This document shows, in pieces, positions 20,272 to 30,702 of a DNA stretch of 64,000 nucleotides (its first letter is position 1; each line of letters starts with the position of its first letter). The notes below the pieces were generated by a model, which did no database searches, was not told where the DNA came from, and saw only the letters and a list, made by a program, of their open reading frames with translations. The stretch comes from Bacteroidota bacterium (GTDB lineage Bacteria > Bacteroidota > Bacteroidia > AKYH767-A > 2013-40CM-41-45). The position numbers and the translations under genes were made by a program. The DNA lies in contig JADJFC010000009.1 in NCBI GenBank assembly GCA_016708785.1, positions 151,235 to 215,234 of the forward strand, in the 5' to 3' direction.

Positions 20272-21367
20272 TTATTTTGCTTTGATCTGAATTAGAGAAT
20301 GACTCAAGCCGATACCATCTCTCATTTCTTCAACGCGAAGTCCGGCCTTTTCTATGCACTTAATGAAAACATCTGAGTGATACATTTGGCTGTTCCATTG
20401 GCCATAGTTGTAAAATAAAGCGATGTCTGAGAAAGGCAAAATGAAGCTGATTCGAAACGCTGACGATTCCCAAAACGGCTCAAGTATGAATATGCTACCA
20501 TTCATATTTAGCGAAGCAGAACATCGACGAAGAATTGAAGTGATTTCCGATTCTGAAAAGCAATCCAGAAATTGACTCATCCATATCGCATCGTAGCCTT
20601 TTGGAAATTCCTGTGATTCGTCGAGAATATTCGAGCAATGAAAATCGATTCGGTCAAATTCCAATTGGTCCTGAAGGGATTTTTCGCCATTTGAATTTGG
20701 CCAGGCAGGTCCAATATTGTGATCGTTGCATATTGTGAATGTTTAGTACAAGCGAGTGCAAATTTACCTGTGTTACCGCCAATATCCAGAATTGTTTTTG
20801 GAGAATTACTAAACACTGCTTCTAAAGCTTTTGGTAAAGCATTGTCTGAATAAAAGTGATCAAAAGCAAACCAGCTTTTTTGTACATCTGCAGGAAGTTC
20901 TGAAAGTCCCTCATAGATGGTTTTATAGGAGCCAAAGACTTTTAGTCCTTCTGGTTTGCCGGTTGTAATGCTCTTCTCCAGTTCAAATAGGCCAAGGTAG
21001 CACACGTCATTTATGAAATCCATATTTACACGTGTAAGTTCATCGTGTAAAATAAAATAGCCGGTTTTGTAAGATGGTAATTGTCTTCGCTTTCAGTAAC
21101 CAAACCGATATTTAACCCTGACTCGAGTAGTACACGAACGCCATATATTGGAAGATTTAACCTGGAAGAAATATTGTTTAATGAAATACCGGAATTTCTG
21201 TTGTCTTCAATAATTTGAAGTATCCCAAGATTTCTAAGTGATAGGGCAGATTGGAAAACAACAGGAGCAAAAGCAATACGTTGTGCGTTTTCTTTTGCTT
21301 CAAGAGCTGTTTCTTTGATGTACGAACTGTGACTCATTATCTTTAATAGAGAATTTTTCTTGATCAA
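20272..21367 (-). CDS. SAM-dependent O-methyltransferase-like protein, frameshifted
   Basis: The N-terminal winged-helix dimerisation region (RIAFAPVVFQSALSLRNLGI, then LNNISSRLNLPIYGVRVLL) is typical of COMT-like methyltransferases. The SAM-binding motif I follows as ILDIGGNTGKFALA. A C-terminal catalytic half contains YDAIWMSQFLDCFSE and GSIFILEPFWES. Shifts occur near 21040 and 20640. Methyltransferases in APE clusters methylate the aromatic head or the chain; here the COMT-like fold suggests the phenol oxygen or ring. A start at 21337 (MSHSSYIKE) is a good alternative to 21367. Confidence 0.75.
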
Positions 21368-21371
21368 TTTA

Positions 21372-22524
21372 TTAATTTGGCTTACTATTTAATTTACTAA
21401 AAACCAGCGCTGCGTTACACCCTCCAAAACCGCTTCCGGTTTTCAGACAATGAGAAATTGGAGTTTCCTGCAGAGTATCTATTACATTTATTTCTACAGG
21501 GACACCATTCTCTTCTTTATAGCTAAGAGTAGGGAAAATTAAATTTTCTTTCAATGAATGAATGCATACGATTGATTCCACCAAACCTGCTGCACCTAAT
21601 GTATGCCCGAAATAACTCTTTAGGCTGTTTACTGGAACACCCGACAACCCTGATAATGAAAATGCTTTCGCTTCCATTTCATCATTAAAACCGTTGCGGT
21701 ACCATGCGCTGAAATAAAACCAAGCGATGTACAGGTTACAGAAGCATTTTCCATGGCTTTGTTAATTGCCCAAGAAAGTTCTTCACCGGTTCTGGAAGGG
21801 CCGGAAATATGGTTTGAATCGTTACTCAATGCTCCGCCTTTTAATACTACGTCATTTCCGGAAGCGGATACTTTATTTGTCAAAACCAAGGTAGCAGCGG
21901 CTTCACCAAGATTTATTCCGTTACGGTTTTTATCAAATGGTTTACATAAACTATTGCTTAATGCCTTGAACGAGTCGAACCCCGAAAAAACAAAACGCGT
22001 TATCAGATCAGAGCCAGTGACAATTGCATTGTCATACTGACCGGATTGTATCATTCTCTTTGCGAATAGAAGACCAGATAACCCAGAGATACAGGCGTTG
22101 GAAACAACGACCGGTTTGTTTCTATGGCCGAAATAGTCCGAAATTTTTGAGCAGACGTTGATAAAGAAATCCGGTTTCTCAATTCTTGACTCATTGGTTC
22201 GGCTTCGAGAAGATTAATATTGCCCTTCGTAGAAGAAATTACAAGCAAGGTGCGTAGGTCACTGATATTAACTTCAGTATTTTTAAGTGCTTCTGTAATC
22301 GATTCAATAATTAAATTTTCAAATTTTGTGAAGTTTTTAAGTCCACTGTCAATTAGATATAAATAATTACTAGGAAATAACGACCCGAAAAACCCGGATC
22401 GGGAAATGGAAAAGTCTTCATGATATTTCACGCCGGATTTCCCTTGTTTAATAGCCGAAATATTTTCAGCAGTTGTTTTACCCAATGGGGAAATAATATT
22501 ATCTGATGCAATAACTAGTTCCAT
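21372..22524 (-). CDS. 3-oxoacyl-ACP synthase, FabF/FabB-like, frameshifted
   Basis: The start MELVIASDNIISPLG at 22524 is chosen because it follows the thioesterase stop. The active-site cysteine lies in VVSNACISGLSGL near 22070. The central block is CKPFDKNRNGINLGEAA. The catalytic histidines lie in FISAHGTAT and KSYFGHTLGAAGL. The end is TGSGFGGCNAALVFS. Shifts occur near 22060 and 21675. All catalytic residues of a condensing enzyme are present once the frames are joined. It is the second catalytic ketosynthase of the cluster; several are normal in APE operons. Confidence 0.8.
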
Positions 22525-22528
22525 TTTT

Positions 22529-22954
22529 TTAAATAAGATCAAGTTTATTTTTCCACTCTTCGAAAAATAAAGGGTTGGTCAATTGAAGTGCCATAGTGTT
22601 TTTATTCAGGAAGACCTGAATCGAAGAGCCATTTGCAACTTGTTCCAAAGTTTGTGCATTAAAGATATTGTAGGTGAATTTTATTTTAGCAGCATCGCAA
22701 TGAAAAAAAGTGGATTTAATGATCAAACGGTCTCCATATTTAAGGGGTCGTTTGTAGTCGCATTGTATGCTGATGATAGGAGTAACGAAGCCCTGATTAA
22801 ACACGTCCAAGTAGGAGAGCCCATGCTTTATTCCGAAATCTTCTCGACCATCTTCGAAATAACGTATATAATGCCCATGCCATACAATCCCTAAAGGATC
22901 GGCTTCATTGAATTTTACGCTTATATCAATGCTCTCTGTTAAACTTTTTTTCAT
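22529..22954 (-). CDS. 4HBT-type acyl-thioesterase
   Basis: An intact 141-residue hotdog protein. The N-terminal motif FNEADPLGIVWHGHYIRYFE has the aspartate and aromatic/His pattern of the 4-hydroxybenzoyl-CoA thioesterase family. It then reads RPLKYGDRLIIKS. In APE clusters this corresponds to the ApeK-type thioesterase, which would release or edit acyl-ACP or acyl-CoA intermediates in the cytoplasm. The stop lies five bases before the next ketosynthase start. Confidence 0.8.
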   Translation of the reverse strand: MKKSLTESIDISVKFNEADPLGIVWHGHYIRYFEDGREDFGIKHGLSYLDVFNQGFVTPIISIQCDYKRPLKYGDRLIIKSTFFHCDAAKIKFTYNIFNAQTLEQVANGSSIQVFLNKNTMALQLTNPLFFEEWKNKLDLI

Positions 22955-22983
22955 GTTAATTTTCTAGTCGCACTTGAATGGAT

Positions 22984-23631
22984 TTATTTTAATTCAGAGT
23001 TCCATTTTTTATATTCCTTTTTTTCGATTTGTTTCAGTATTTCGTAAATAGTGTTTGCCCAATAATTTCTAAACCCAAAGCCGCCTGGCTTGGCAGTCAT
23101 GCGTTTTGTTAAAAGAATATTTTTTGTTTCAAGATCCAAAATGGTAATATACATGGATGCATTCAATGAGGTTTTGTCTAAGTTTTCAACTAAAAATACG
23201 ATTCCATATCCTTTTTTGTCATTAAAGTTGTATCCCTTTGCAATTTTTTCAACCATAGTTTCATTCATTCGAGACATTTCGTTAAGGTTAATAGCTGCAA
23301 TTTTAGCAGGATCCACTTTTGAGTTGTTAATTTGAATTTGACTAAGATCAAAAGTCAGGTTGGTCCTCCGGAAACTTTTTGATATATTATATTTTTGCGA
23401 TTCGTTTAAGATAAGTTCATTAATAGAATTGAAGTATCGTTCCTTGATATCCAGTGTACTTGTATTTGGGTCACCTAAGATTCTTGTTTCTGAAAAATCA
23501 AGTCCAAGCCAAATTGTAGTTGTATTGGGATTGTTGAAGAATTCTTTTAGCGATTGTGAAGAAGTCGGCTTTACAAAGCTAATCATTAAAAGACTATAGC
23601 ATAAGATTATGGAGTAAGATGTTGATTTCAT
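22984..23631 (-). CDS. Exported protein of unknown function in the APE cluster
   Basis: Intact. The start at 23631 (MKSTSYSIILCYSLLMIS) gives a clean signal peptide ending near PTSSQ. An upstream Met at 23676 would add 15 residues before it and is less likely. The mature part of about 190 residues contains TTIWLGLDFSETRILGDP and WANTIYEILKQIEKK. No known domain is recognised. Proteins with an IWLGLDFSxxR start occur in Bacteroidota pigment clusters, so a periplasmic role in pigment placement is plausible but unproven. Confidence 0.65.
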   Translation of the reverse strand: MKSTSYSIILCYSLLMISFVKPTSSQSLKEFFNNPNTTTIWLGLDFSETRILGDPNTSTLDIKERYFNSINELILNESQKYNISKSFRRTNLTFDLSQIQINNSKVDPAKIAAINLNEMSRMNETMVEKIAKGYNFNDKKGYGIVFLVENLDKTSLNASMYITILDLETKNILLTKRMTAKPGGFGFRNYWANTIYEILKQIEKKEYKKWNSELK

Positions 23632-23648
23632 ATTCTTTATTTTAAGGA

Positions 23649-24062
23649 TTATGGAATTATTATTTTCATTTCGCAACTGATAAGAACTTGACTCTTGCAG
23701 GTGACGGAACCTGTAATTATAGTTGCATTAAATATTTGGTTCACTATTTTTATTTCCGTTTCAATCAATTCATTGACCTTTGGCCTTGAAAAAATAATTA
23801 AATTCTTAATCGCACCAATAAAGCCTATTGGAATAGCTTTGTTTTCTGTCTTAGCAATGAACCCTACTCGTGCGGCAGCGGTTTGAGCAATATTTTCAAT
23901 TAGACCGGCTTCTCCGAATTCTCTCGACTCGACAAAGATATTGTCTTCGGCAATTAAAAAATTTGACCTGGTGATCAATTCATCTGAATAAATTAACTGA
24001 CCAATCATAATTATTGGGTGCTTCTGTGGAATCAAGAACTTTGCATTTTCATTTAGTATCAT
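23649..24062 (-). CDS. Hotdog-fold dehydratase-like protein (ApeI-type)
   Basis: From the ATG at 24062 (MILNENAKFLIPQKHPIIMI) the 137-residue protein shows FGEAGLIENIAQTAAARVGF, the helix segment of FabA/FabZ-like hotdog proteins, and a PIGFIGAIKNL strand. It lacks the GHFPxxPxxPG loop of the other dehydratase at 14858. The start lies one base after the stop of the acyltransferase, so an upstream extension to 24146 is rejected. APE clusters typically encode two such hotdog proteins, ApeI and ApeP. Confidence 0.65.
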   Translation of the reverse strand: MILNENAKFLIPQKHPIIMIGQLIYSDELITRSNFLIAEDNIFVESREFGEAGLIENIAQTAAARVGFIAKTENKAIPIGFIGAIKNLIIFSRPKVNELIETEIKIVNQIFNATIITGSVTCKSQVLISCEMKIIIP

Positions 24063-24063
24063 T

Positions 24064-24942
24064 TCAAGCAGTCCAGAAGTTATAATAATTATACCATTGT
24101 TCAGGGTAAAGTTTAATTTTCTTTTCAAGTTCGGTGACGAAATCAAGGAGAATATTTCCCGGTGCTTTATTTCGATTTACCGATTCGTATTCATGAATAT
24201 CACTGGCAAAGAAATGATAATGATGAGTACTTTCTTTCATTGCAAAACAAAGGATACCGGAACTTTTAACCGTGAGGCAAGTAAGAATGGGCCTAACGGG
24301 AAATTCGCATTTTCTCCAAGAAACTCAGTTGAGATAGTTCTGTGATTTTCTACGAAACGATCTGCATGAATGCAGACGATCTCATTTTGCTCAAAGCATC
24401 AGTTATCTGGTAAATGTGTGAAATGTCGTTACGTATAACAATAATATTAAATTCTCGCTCCCCGACGATACTGTCCAGATATTCTTTGATATGCTTGTGT
24501 TCGCCTTCGTACATGACAATATTGAATTTTGTTCCTAATCGCTTGAGCAGAAAACCTGCGATCTCCCAGTTGCCAATGTGAGCACTCAGTAGTATTCCGC
24601 CACGTTCCATTGAAACAATTTTGCGAAGATTTTCTTCTCCGTCAAAATTAAAAGTCAGGCGATTGGGAATTCCCGACATCAGAACAATTTTATCGATCAA
24701 GCTTTGCCCAAAAAGATAATAGTTCCTGTAGAGCTTTAATAGAGAACGAAATTACTGAAGCCAATTCTTTGTTTGAAGAAATCTAACATGATAGCAGAAG
24801 TCTGGGCAGAAAATATTACATAGTATAAGGCTACAAATCGAAGTAATACATATGCCGGTATCACTCCAAATTTACGGAGTATGCCTATAAATATACTGTA
24901 GCCAAACTTTGTGCCCTTGGATTTGCCTTCCCATGATGTCAT
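24064..24942 (-). CDS. LPLAT-family acyltransferase (HtrB/LpxL-like), frameshifted
   Basis: The start TGATG at 24942 overlaps the ACP stop and reads MTSWEGKSKGTKFGYSIF. The catalytic H-x4-E motif is in LLSAHIGNWEIAG. After a shift near 24350 the family blocks RFVENHRTISTEFLGENAN and FPLGPFLLASRL follow. After another near 24260 it reads FFASDIHEYES and ends YPEQWYNYYNFW. These are the signatures of the COG4261-type acyltransferase in APE and flexirubin clusters, which would attach the polyene to a lipid at the inner membrane. A further shift near 24740 splits the N-terminal part. Confidence 0.75.
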
Positions 24943-25199
24943 CAATGGACTTCTTTAGAATGGATTTTATTAATGACATAATCATAGAAGTTTTGGAATG
25001 TCACTATTCCAACAAAGTCCTCAGGTTGAACCTTGAAAGAAAAATTGCTTTCAATTACTACCACAAGGTCTATATAATCCAAGCTGTCCAAACTAAGTGT
25101 TTCTTTTAGATTCGCATTTGGAGTTATTTTTTCAGCTTCAACTTCAAATTCTTCAACGAGGAATGCGTTGATCTTAGCAATTATATCTTCATTTTTCAT
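24942..25199 (-). CDS. Acyl carrier protein
   Basis: An intact 85-residue ACP. The phosphopantetheine attachment serine is in LSLDSLDYIDLVV, and helix 3 and 4 spacing is normal (FVGIVTFQNFYDYVINKI). It differs from the ACP at 19349. Two different ACPs per cluster is the usual APE arrangement (ApeE and ApeF), one probably dedicated to the starter or the ketosynthase pair. It ends in a TGATG overlap with the acyltransferase start and begins three bases after the ketosynthase stop. Confidence 0.85.
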   Translation of the reverse strand: MKNEDIIAKINAFLVEEFEVEAEKITPNANLKETLSLDSLDYIDLVVVIESNFSFKVQPEDFVGIVTFQNFYDYVINKIHSKEVH

Positions 25200-25202
25200 A
25201 TT

Positions 25203-26424
25203 CTAGCTATTATCCCATTTTTTTACAATAATTGAAGAGTTTGTTCCACCAAAGCCAAAGGAGTTGGATAAAAAAACATCAATCTTTTTTTCGAAAGTAG
25301 TTTTGCAATATTCAACTTCGCTGAACTTTCGTCAGGATTATTGAAATTAATATTAGGTGCTACGAACGAATTCTGCATCATCAACATCGAATAAACAATC
25401 TCACTTGCGCCCGCCATCCAGCATTCATGGCCTGTCATAGATTTCGTTGAACTCACCAAAGGTTTTGAGTCTCCAAAAACTTCATTGAGAGCTTCTGCTT
25501 CACTTGCATCTCCCGCGGGAGTAGAAGTTGCATGAGCGTTAATATAATCAATTACAGCCGGCAACATGTTGGCGTCTCTAAATGCCATTGAAGGGCTCTG
25601 ACCGGACCTTCCACTGTTGGATTTGAAATATGGCTCCGTTGGAAGAAAAGCCATATCCTACAACTTCGCCAAGAATGGTCGCTCCTCGCTTCAATGCTGA
25701 TTCTAGACTTTCCAAAATTACAGTAGCAGCGCCACCACTCGGAATCAAACCATCACGGTCTTTATCGAATGGCCGTGAAGCTTTTTCCGGCGCAGATTCG
25801 TGAACCGAAAAAGCTGCTAAAGCATCAAAATTACCCATAGAATATAAATTGACCTCCTGAGCTCCGCCACATATAATCATTTCCTGCATCCCAGATCGAA
25901 TTAAATGATAACCCATTCCAATTGCATGAGACCCACTTGCGCAGGCTGCGCTTATTGTGAAATTTACACATTTCAATTTGAAAATTGTGGCAAGGTTCAT
26001 TGTAACAGTAGAGTTCATAGTTTGGAAAACTGACCCAGAGCCGACGAGCATCGTGTCCTTCTTTTGACGAATGATATCAATAGCTTCTATTACAGATTTC
26101 GCAGAACTATCATTTCCATAGATAATACCAACTTCTTTTGATCAAGCCAATCCAGATCAATTCCGGCATTTTTAAAGCTTCGACCGTTGCGACATAGGCA
26201 TATTCACCTTGTTCAGGTAGCATTATTCGCGAACGGCGATCAAGTATCCCTTTGAGTTCAGGACGTTCAATAAATCCTGTGAGACCTGAGCGATATCCAA
26301 ATTCTTTTCGAGTTGAGTCAAAGATAATTCCAGATCTGCCTTTATATAGCGAATCCCTTACTTCTCCAAGGTTTTTACCAATGCAGGAGTAAATTCCCAA
26401 TCCACTTATAACAACTCGCTTCAT
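25203..26424 (-). CDS. 3-oxoacyl-ACP synthase (ApeR/FabB-like), frameshifted
   Basis: It starts MKRVVISGLGIYSCIG. The active-site cysteine is in FTISAACASGSHAIGMGYH. SRPFDKDRDGLIPSGGAA is the central block. The histidines are in YINAHATSTPAGD and STKSMTGHECWMAG. The end reads NSFGFGGTNSSII after a shift near 25280. Other shifts are near 26110 and 25640. NAHATSTPAGD and TGHECWMAGASE are characteristic of ketosynthases of Bacteroidota APE clusters. It would use the ACP encoded next to it. Confidence 0.8.
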
Positions 26425-26478
26425 CTGTTAATCATTAATTTTTTATTTATATAAGTCATTTATATTCGAACTGACACA

Positions 26479-27205
26479 TTAAGAATAGAGGCCTCCATTT
26501 ATAGATAAAACCTGCCCGGTAATATAGGCGGCATCCTGGGATGCCAGGAAGCCAACTGCATGCGCTACTTCTTCGGGCAAGCCAAAGCGGTTAACAGGGA
26601 TTAGAGTTTTGAAATCTTTTTCATTTAAATTCTGGGTCATTTCAGTTTTGATAAAACCGGGAGCCACCGCATTTACCGTAATTCCCCTTCGGCCTACTTC
26701 TTGAGCGAGTGCCTTAGTGGCGCCAATCACTCCTGCTTTTGCAGCAGAATAATTAGTCTGGCCTGGCAATCCTTTTAATCCGGAGAGTGAAACGACATTC
26801 ACAATTCGCCCATATTTTTAATGAGCATACTATTCAATACATGGCGAGTTACAAAGAAAAATCCATTTAAGCTGGTTCCTAAAACGTTTTCCCAATCCTC
26901 GTCTTTCATCCACATCATTAATACATCCTGTTTGATTCCAGCGTTATTAACGAGTACTTCAATATATTTTTCAGGATTGCCAATTATCCATGCGGATAAA
27001 AAATTTCCACTTCCTGCTTACTTGAAACATCAAAACGAACCAACTCTCCATCTGCACCAAGTTTTTTTACTTTAGATAGAGTTAAATTTGCTGCATCCTC
27101 ATTTTCTTTATAATTCACAAGAACATAATAACCCATACTTGCCATTTTAAGACATATAGCCTGGCCAATTCCTCTTGACCCGCCTGTAACTAGCGCACAT
27201 TTCAT
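26479..27205 (-). CDS. fabG: 3-oxoacyl-ACP reductase (SDR family), frameshifted
   Basis: It starts MKCALVTGGSRGIGQAIC with the Rossmann glycine motif. After a shift near 26995 it reads EVLVNNAGIKQDVLM. After another near 26815 it shows VVSLSGLKGLPGQTNYSAAKAG with the catalytic Ser, Tyr and Lys, then NAVAPGFIKTEM and the typical end ITGQVLSINGGLYS. It is the NADPH-dependent ketoreductase of the polyene assembly line (ApeQ-type). Its family also serves primary fatty acid synthesis, but the location assigns it to this pathway. Confidence 0.85.
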
Positions 27206-27255
27206 TTTGGATAATAAATTATTTAATGCTCCTAAATTAGTAAAATTATTGATAA

Positions 27256-28791
27256 TTACAGGACTTCATTTGATTGTTCTAAGAAATGTTTCAAATTTTG
27301 AAGAGCCTTATATTTGGGTTTATCGTCACTGAATTTAGGGAAAATCGCCCGAACTGATAGATATATTTGTCTCGTTTTAGTTGATAATTCTGAGTCGCAA
27401 GAGAGGAAATCGATTGCTTGCACAAGTGTAATTAATTGGATTGCAAGAATTTCAAATGTATTATCAAGAACCTTTCGAGTCATCAAAGCGGCATTACACC
27501 CCATGCTTACGATGTCTTGATTGTCATTGTTGTTTGGTATGCTGTGAACATACATCGGAAAAGACAAGGTTTGGTTTTCAGCGACAGTTGAAGTGGCTGT
27601 GAATTGCATTCCTTGCATCCCGAAGTTTAAACCAGGTACACCGAGGTTAACAAAAGGTGGGAACTTATTATTTAGCTTGTCATTTAATAAATAATTCAAT
27701 TGCCTTTCAGAAAGCATTGACAATTTAGTGATTGCAATTTTCAATTTATCCATTTCTAGGAAACGTAGTCCCCATGAAAATTTCCTCCGTGATAAACGTT
27801 TTGATTAACGTGGTCGATCACCGGGTTGTCATTGACAGAATTTAACTCATCAACTAGTATATTTTCTGCATTAGTAATAGTGTCTAGTACCGGACCAAGC
27901 ACTTGTGAGACGCAACGCAAAGAATAATATTCTTGAACTTTATCTTCTAAAATATCCTTGTCAATATTTGCAGGATTATAGAAATGTTCAGAACGCTTTC
28001 GGATCATCTTACTGTCGCTGAGAATGGTGCGAAGCATTTCAGCGATCCGATTCTGGCCTATATGTTTTTTAACAGAATTCAATTCATGCGAAAAGTGATC
28101 ATCAAATGCTGAAACAACTTCATTGGACATTGCCGAAAGAATAACAGCCCATTTTAAAATCCTGTTTGCGGTTATAAGGTTGACTAAGCTAATTCCGGTC
28201 ATTGCGGATGTGCCATTCATTACTGCTAGTCCTTCCCGTAAATGAATGGAAATTGGCCGAATATTCAACTTGTAAAAAACTTCGGACGTTGCAAGAATTT
28301 CTCCTTCATAATGAACTTCACCTTCTCCAATCAGTACAAGCGCAAGATGGGCAAGTTGGACTAGATCTCCACTTGCACCAACTCCTCCATGTTCTGGAAT
28401 GCAAGGAATGATTTCTTTATTAATCAGTTCTTTCAATAGATGAGGTAATTCCGGATGAACACCGGAATAAGCTATCGTCAATGTATTGAGTCGGGCTATC
28501 ATTAAAGATTTTACCAGAATCGGCGCGAGTAAATTTCCTGCACCGGAGGAGTGACTTCGGATGAGGTTGTACTGTAATGCATTAATATGCTCTTCTTTCA
28601 CCTTGTATTGCGCCATAGGTCCAAACCCGGTGTTAATTCCATAAATGAGTTTATTCGCCGAAAAATTCCGAAGAAATTTAAAATTGTCTTCCACTTTCTG
28701 CATTGCAGCATCATCTAGGCCAACCTTTTTCCACTAAATAGAGATTTTGCATATCTTCCAAATCCAGTGCTTTCTTTGCAATAATTATCAT
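27256..28791 (-). CDS. Aromatic amino acid ammonia-lyase, tyrosine ammonia-lyase type, frameshifted
   Basis: It deaminates an aromatic amino acid using an autocatalytic MIO group formed from Ala-Ser-Gly, seen in EHGGVGASGDLVQLAHLAL at about residue 140. The selectivity loop QYNLIRSHSSGAG, the VYHGGNFHGDYVS block and HSIPNNNDNQDIVSMG closely resemble the F. johnsoniae tyrosine ammonia-lyase as I recall it. 4-Coumarate from tyrosine is therefore the expected product and the starter of the polyene. Shifts lie near 28720 and at 27755. The ATG at 28791 (MIIIAKKALDLEDMQ) gives a family-length protein of about 510 residues. Histidine as substrate is a less likely alternative. Confidence 0.85.
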
Positions 28792-28986
28792 ATTCCTTCA
28801 AAAATAAGAATTAGAAATGATATTGTTGAAATTTTGTTTCTGTCGGAAAAAATAAGCATTTAAGTATTTCAATTATAAACTTGGAAAAGAATAGTTAATA
28901 GGTTATTAAACTTATAAAATCTTTCAAATGAAATTAATGGCGATAATATTTATTATTAAAATCGACTTTTTTTGTGATGATTTTTT
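28792..28986 (-). promoter_or_regulatory. Largest gap inside the APE operon, possible internal promoter
   Basis: 195 bases of very AT-rich noncoding DNA lie between the AMP-ligase stop and the ammonia-lyase start. All other gaps in the operon are 54 bases or less. On the minus strand an ATTTGAAAG near 28925 could be a Bacteroidota -33 TTTG element, but no convincing TAnnTTTG -7 element is seen at the right distance. A secondary promoter is suggested by size and composition only. Confidence 0.25.
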
Positions 28987-30312
28987 TTAGAAAGTCGGTT
29001 GATCAGAACTATTAGAGTTTTTAACTCTTTTATCCCTAAAGAAATGGGCTTTCCGACTGCCATCTTGAATTTGTAGAGATTGAATTTCATTGGAGCTGAC
29101 AATTCGTATGTTAGGAGTTACACGCAATCGAGCTTGCAATACAGATTGTATTTTTTGAATAAGTTCTGTCCCTGTTGATGAGGGTTGAATAAAGATCAAA
29201 ACTTCATCGAGGCCATATTCATTTGAAGAAACTTCTACATAGTATTCTTTGATTTCCTCAATGCCATTAAGCAAGTCTAGCAATGCAGGAGGATACATAG
29301 TTGTTCCTTTCAACTTGATCATATGTTGTTTTCGTCCAAGAACTGGAGATAGTCGCATTGTATTCCTCCCACACACACATGGCTCAGTTTGTTTGAAGCA
29401 CAGATCTCCGGTACGATATCGGAGTAATGGCATTCCTTCCACGTCAAGAGTCGTAATGGTAACTTCTCCGATTTCTCCATCTGAGAGAGGCTCTCCTTGA
29501 TCATCAAGAATTTCCACTATAATTAATTCCGGTTGGAGGTGACCGCCTGAGCCGGCTCTGCATTCAGTGAAGGCTGTTTGCATTTCTGAAGATGCATATG
29601 TTGAAAATAGTTGCACATTCCAGCCGGTTTGAATTTTCATACCTAAAGTATTCAATGAAAAATCAGCTCGGCGGATATTTTCTCCAATACAAATCAATTT
29701 TTTTACTGAACAAGTATTGATATCAGTTTTTAATTCAAGAACATATTCTTTTAGCTGCAACAATAAAGATGGGACACCAACCAATGTAGTAGGATTATAT
29801 TTTTTGATATTTTCCCATTGCATAATAGGATTTCCTGTCCCAATGCGAATAATACCTGCGCCAAGTTTTCGTAATCCTGAGTAATATGCAATGCCGGCCA
29901 TAAATTGCCGGTCAAGGGTAAGTTGAAGTTGATAGACGTCATCACTTTTTCCTTCTGCACAAACAAATGATCCATATTCATTGAGGGCTAGCCTTTCTAA
30001 ATCGTTTTCAGTTAATGCAATCGTAACTGGATTACCTAAAGTGCCTGAAGTACAACAATAATCAACCACCTTCTGTTTGGGAACGCACAGAAAGTCCCAA
30101 TTAGCTTGCTGCATGTCGTTTTTTGAGATGGTGGGTATTTTCACGAGATCTGCTATTGAATTTAATTCGTCTATCCGTACGCAGTTGGCCTCAAAAAATT
30201 TTTTATAAAAAGGAGAGAAATGCTGCAGGTAGGACAACATTTTTTTTAGTTTGTGCTCCTGGATGAGTTTAATATCTGACACAGGTTGAAATGAAATATT
30301 TTTCAGGTCCAT
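28987..30312 (-). CDS. AMP-dependent ligase (PaaK-like) for aryl starter activation
   Basis: An intact 441-residue adenylate-forming enzyme of the phenylacetate-CoA ligase type. The ATP-binding loop is VVDYCCTSGTLGNPVTIAL (about residue 88). The A5-like segment is TYASSEMQTAFTE, the A7 motif LLRYRTGDLC, and a zinc-like CVCGR follows. It would activate 4-coumarate (or a related aryl acid) as acyl-adenylate and load it onto ACP or CoA, the ApeH role. It directly precedes the ammonia-lyase gene. Its start overlaps the AcpS stop as TAATG. Confidence 0.85.
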   Translation of the reverse strand: MDLKNISFQPVSDIKLIQEHKLKKMLSYLQHFSPFYKKFFEANCVRIDELNSIADLVKIPTISKNDMQQANWDFLCVPKQKVVDYCCTSGTLGNPVTIALTENDLERLALNEYGSFVCAEGKSDDVYQLQLTLDRQFMAGIAYYSGLRKLGAGIIRIGTGNPIMQWENIKKYNPTTLVGVPSLLLQLKEYVLELKTDINTCSVKKLICIGENIRRADFSLNTLGMKIQTGWNVQLFSTYASSEMQTAFTECRAGSGGHLQPELIIVEILDDQGEPLSDGEIGEVTITTLDVEGMPLLRYRTGDLCFKQTEPCVCGRNTMRLSPVLGRKQHMIKLKGTTMYPPALLDLLNGIEEIKEYYVEVSSNEYGLDEVLIFIQPSSTGTELIQKIQSVLQARLRVTPNIRIVSSNEIQSLQIQDGSRKAHFFRDKRVKNSNSSDQPTF

Positions 30313-30688
30313 TATTTGGATTCAATTATTACAATAGCAGTGGCAATACTTTTAAATGAGAAAGCGAAACTGAATTTATTGTAGGGGAAAGACTTTCTAA
30401 GAGTTCTTTGGTTTTACCCTTTAAAGTTAATTCAGGCTTGCCGGATTTATTATTGGTTATTTCGATTTCATTAAAGTAAATATTATTTGTCCATCCACTG
30501 CCAAGTGCTTTTAAAAATGCTTCTTTAGCGGCAAACCTTGCAGCGTAATGTTCGTATTTGTTTGTCTTTGCTTCACAATATAAAATTTCAGATTCAGAAA
30601 ATACAAGTTCCCTGAATCCTGATTCAGCAGCAATTCGAGTTGCGATTCTTTCTACTTCAATTATGTCGATTCCTAATCCCTGTATCAT
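30312..30688 (-). CDS. acpS: Holo-ACP synthase, frameshifted at the last residues
   Basis: It starts MIQGLGIDIIEVERIATRI, with the metal-binding Asp of GIDIIEVER. The second signature is YAARFAAKEAFLKALGSG. After VSLSHLK a one-base loss in an A-run (about 30347) shifts the frame. Reading on gives SIATAIVIIESK and a stop at 30312 that overlaps the ligase ATG. AcpS transfers phosphopantetheine from CoA to the ACP serine, here presumably to the two pathway ACPs. A cluster-encoded AcpS is common in APE and flexirubin loci. Confidence 0.85.
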
Positions 30689-30702
30689 TACTCTTTGTTT
30701 TC

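Noticed and set aside
24909..25109. Plus-strand frames inside the pigment operon (also 19780-20070, 22583-22894, 46998-47348 and others)
   Set aside because: They lie antisense to well-supported genes with conserved motifs and show no independent features.
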